Shown here piece after piece: positions 62,936 to 64,000 of a stretch of DNA of 64,000 nt; position 1 is the first letter of the stretch; each line of letters starts with the position of its first letter. The notes under the pieces are model-generated. The model was not told where the DNA came from. It made no database searches and saw only the letters and a list, made by a program, of their open reading frames with translations. Origin of the DNA: Syngnathus acus (Eukaryota > Chordata > Actinopteri > Syngnathiformes > Syngnathidae). Both the position numbers and the translations under genes were made by a program. Where the stretch lies: NCBI RefSeq assembly GCF_901709675.1, contig NC_051098.1:10665000-10728999 (forward strand), given 5' to 3'.

Positions 62936-63660
62936 CGTTAGTTTGCGTCGGCGTGCGGTACAAAACACTCGGGATAAGGAGTGAGCAAAAGTGATGAAAG
63001 TCCGCTTCAAAAGATCGCTCTATTTCGGGATTTTTTCCCCCCTTAACTCGGTCTCGATGCGGCGTCCATTTTAATCGTAAAATACAAAAAATAAAATAAA
63101 TAGACCTACAAAAAACTTTTTCTCAGGTTCTCCAAGCCGCGGGGTGAGTGGATGACAGACTCCTCTCCAGTGCGCGCATGCACACGCACTTCACTGTCCG
63201 CCACACACCGCGTGTTTTCTCAACTCCAGTCTCATCACCGCGTCGCCTTCACCGACTCGTCTGACTGGTACATCTCCTTTCTGTTCTGTCCCCAGCCGTC
63301 CCGACTGCAATTCCCTCCGGTACATCAACTTGCTTCCAACTTTTCAGTGTGCGCGACTCGTCCGCTCCTCTCTTGTCACCCCTCCTGTCCTGACGCGCCC
63401 AGGTGTCCCCCACCCTGCAGACACCCCCTCCTCTTATTGTGATGTATCAATTATATGATAAAGGCGGGTTTAAGAGTTCTTCTCTTGCTGTGCGGGTCTC
63501 TCTCTTTTTTTTATATTTTTTTTTTATGCACGATCCCATAAAGCGACATCCATCCTCACGGCCCCATTCTGGGCGACTGTCCCCCCGGCGGAAGCGACTC
63601 CTCTCCGCAGTAAATTGTAAAGTGACGGGGGCCCTGGGTCGGAAAGGTTGAGCGGGGTCA
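62936..63660 (-). promoter_or_regulatory. mecom: Candidate EVI1 promoter / non-coding exon 1
   Basis: The segment is strongly CpG-rich compared with its surroundings, especially 63130-63400 and 63540-63660. On the minus strand a consensus donor (GTAAGA, 62931-62935 plus) ends a candidate exon at 62936. This fits the EVI1 layout in mammals, where a non-coding exon 1 precedes exon 2 (here 61812-61946) and translation starts in exon 3. Start site and exon length are not visible. Confidence 0.45.
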
Positions 63661-64000
63661 GCGAGAGGTCGAGATTGGGCTTCTAAAGGGATGAACTGCC
63701 CCGGCACACTTTAATGAATCAACAGAAGCTTCAAAGAAAGCCATTGTTCACATCTTCACCAAACTTGTTCACAACACTCATGAGGTGTTTTATGACAATG
63801 GTGACCTAACGATTATTTTGTTTTCTGTCGTTAGCTTTATCTAAATTTCGGATGTGCAAGAATACTGAAAGAAAAAATAGGACAGTGTTGTCAGAGAGCC
63901 GAGTTTATTAGGCAGTTCATAAAGCTGAGGAGGGCTTCAGCATTGGCTGATGAGAGCAGATGATGATGGATAATGCCTCAACTCTGTGACATTGACCTTC

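Larger units (their letters stand above)
61947..64000. other. Upstream region of mecom/EVI1
   Basis: Intron or 5' flank of mecom on the minus strand. Apart from the CpG-rich block and the AAC/AAT repeat I see no gene; the MDS1 exons encoding the N-terminal half of the PR domain are not in this window. Confidence 0.5.

Overview
The window is vertebrate nuclear DNA, almost certainly from a ray-finned (teleost) fish. It carries multi-exon genes with short GT-AG introns, long TA and CA microsatellites, small DNA-transposon remnants with terminal inverted repeats, and seven genes whose translated exons match conserved vertebrate proteins end to end. I rebuilt each gene from ORFs, splice sites and reading phase. 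Six give complete CDSs divisible by three: agfg1 566 aa, mrpl44 332 aa, dnaaf1 515 aa, mff 308 aa, egfem1 1188 aa and an EHD2-like gene of 544 aa. The seventh, mecom (EVI1), is complete at its 3' end and runs off the right edge at its 5' end. The species cannot be read from the sequence.

Layout, left to right. agfg1 (minus, 0.8-8.2 kb, 13 exons) is an ArfGAP-type FG-repeat protein of endocytosis and RNA export. mrpl44 (minus, 9.4-10.8 kb) encodes a mitochondrial large-subunit ribosomal protein and sits head to head with dnaaf1 (plus, 10.9-12.7 kb), a dynein-arm assembly factor. Only 164 bp separate their start codons, and that gap holds an RFX X-box. dnaaf1 meets mff (minus, 13.5-16.6 kb), the mitochondrial Drp1 receptor, tail to tail. 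egfem1 (plus, 17.6-38.4 kb, 28 coding exons) is a secreted EMI/EGF protein related to MEGF6. An intact EHD2-like gene (minus, 26.2-28.9 kb) lies inside one egfem1 intron. After a mostly non-coding stretch, mecom/EVI1 (minus, 45.4-61.9 kb in this window) encodes a ten-zinc-finger transcription factor with the C-terminal half of a PR domain. A CpG-rich segment at 62.9-63.7 kb is a candidate EVI1 promoter and non-coding first exon.

The gene order joins two ancestral neighbourhoods. mff and agfg1 are neighbours in the same transcriptional order in human 2q36. egfem1 and mecom are neighbours, tail to tail, in human 3q26.2, where the EGFEM1 copy is the pseudogene EGFEM1P. mrpl44 and dnaaf1 sit between mff and agfg1 here. 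There is no operon-like logic; links between neighbours are shared promoters, shared 3' boundaries and nesting.

I found no undescribed molecular system. The most informative points are the near intron-less dnaaf1, the nested EHD2-like gene with an altered NPF motif, two decayed EGF exons inside egfem1 (one with its splice acceptor AG changed to GG), the intact fish version of a human pseudogene, and TIR-bearing elements including one about 25 bp from a mecom splice donor.
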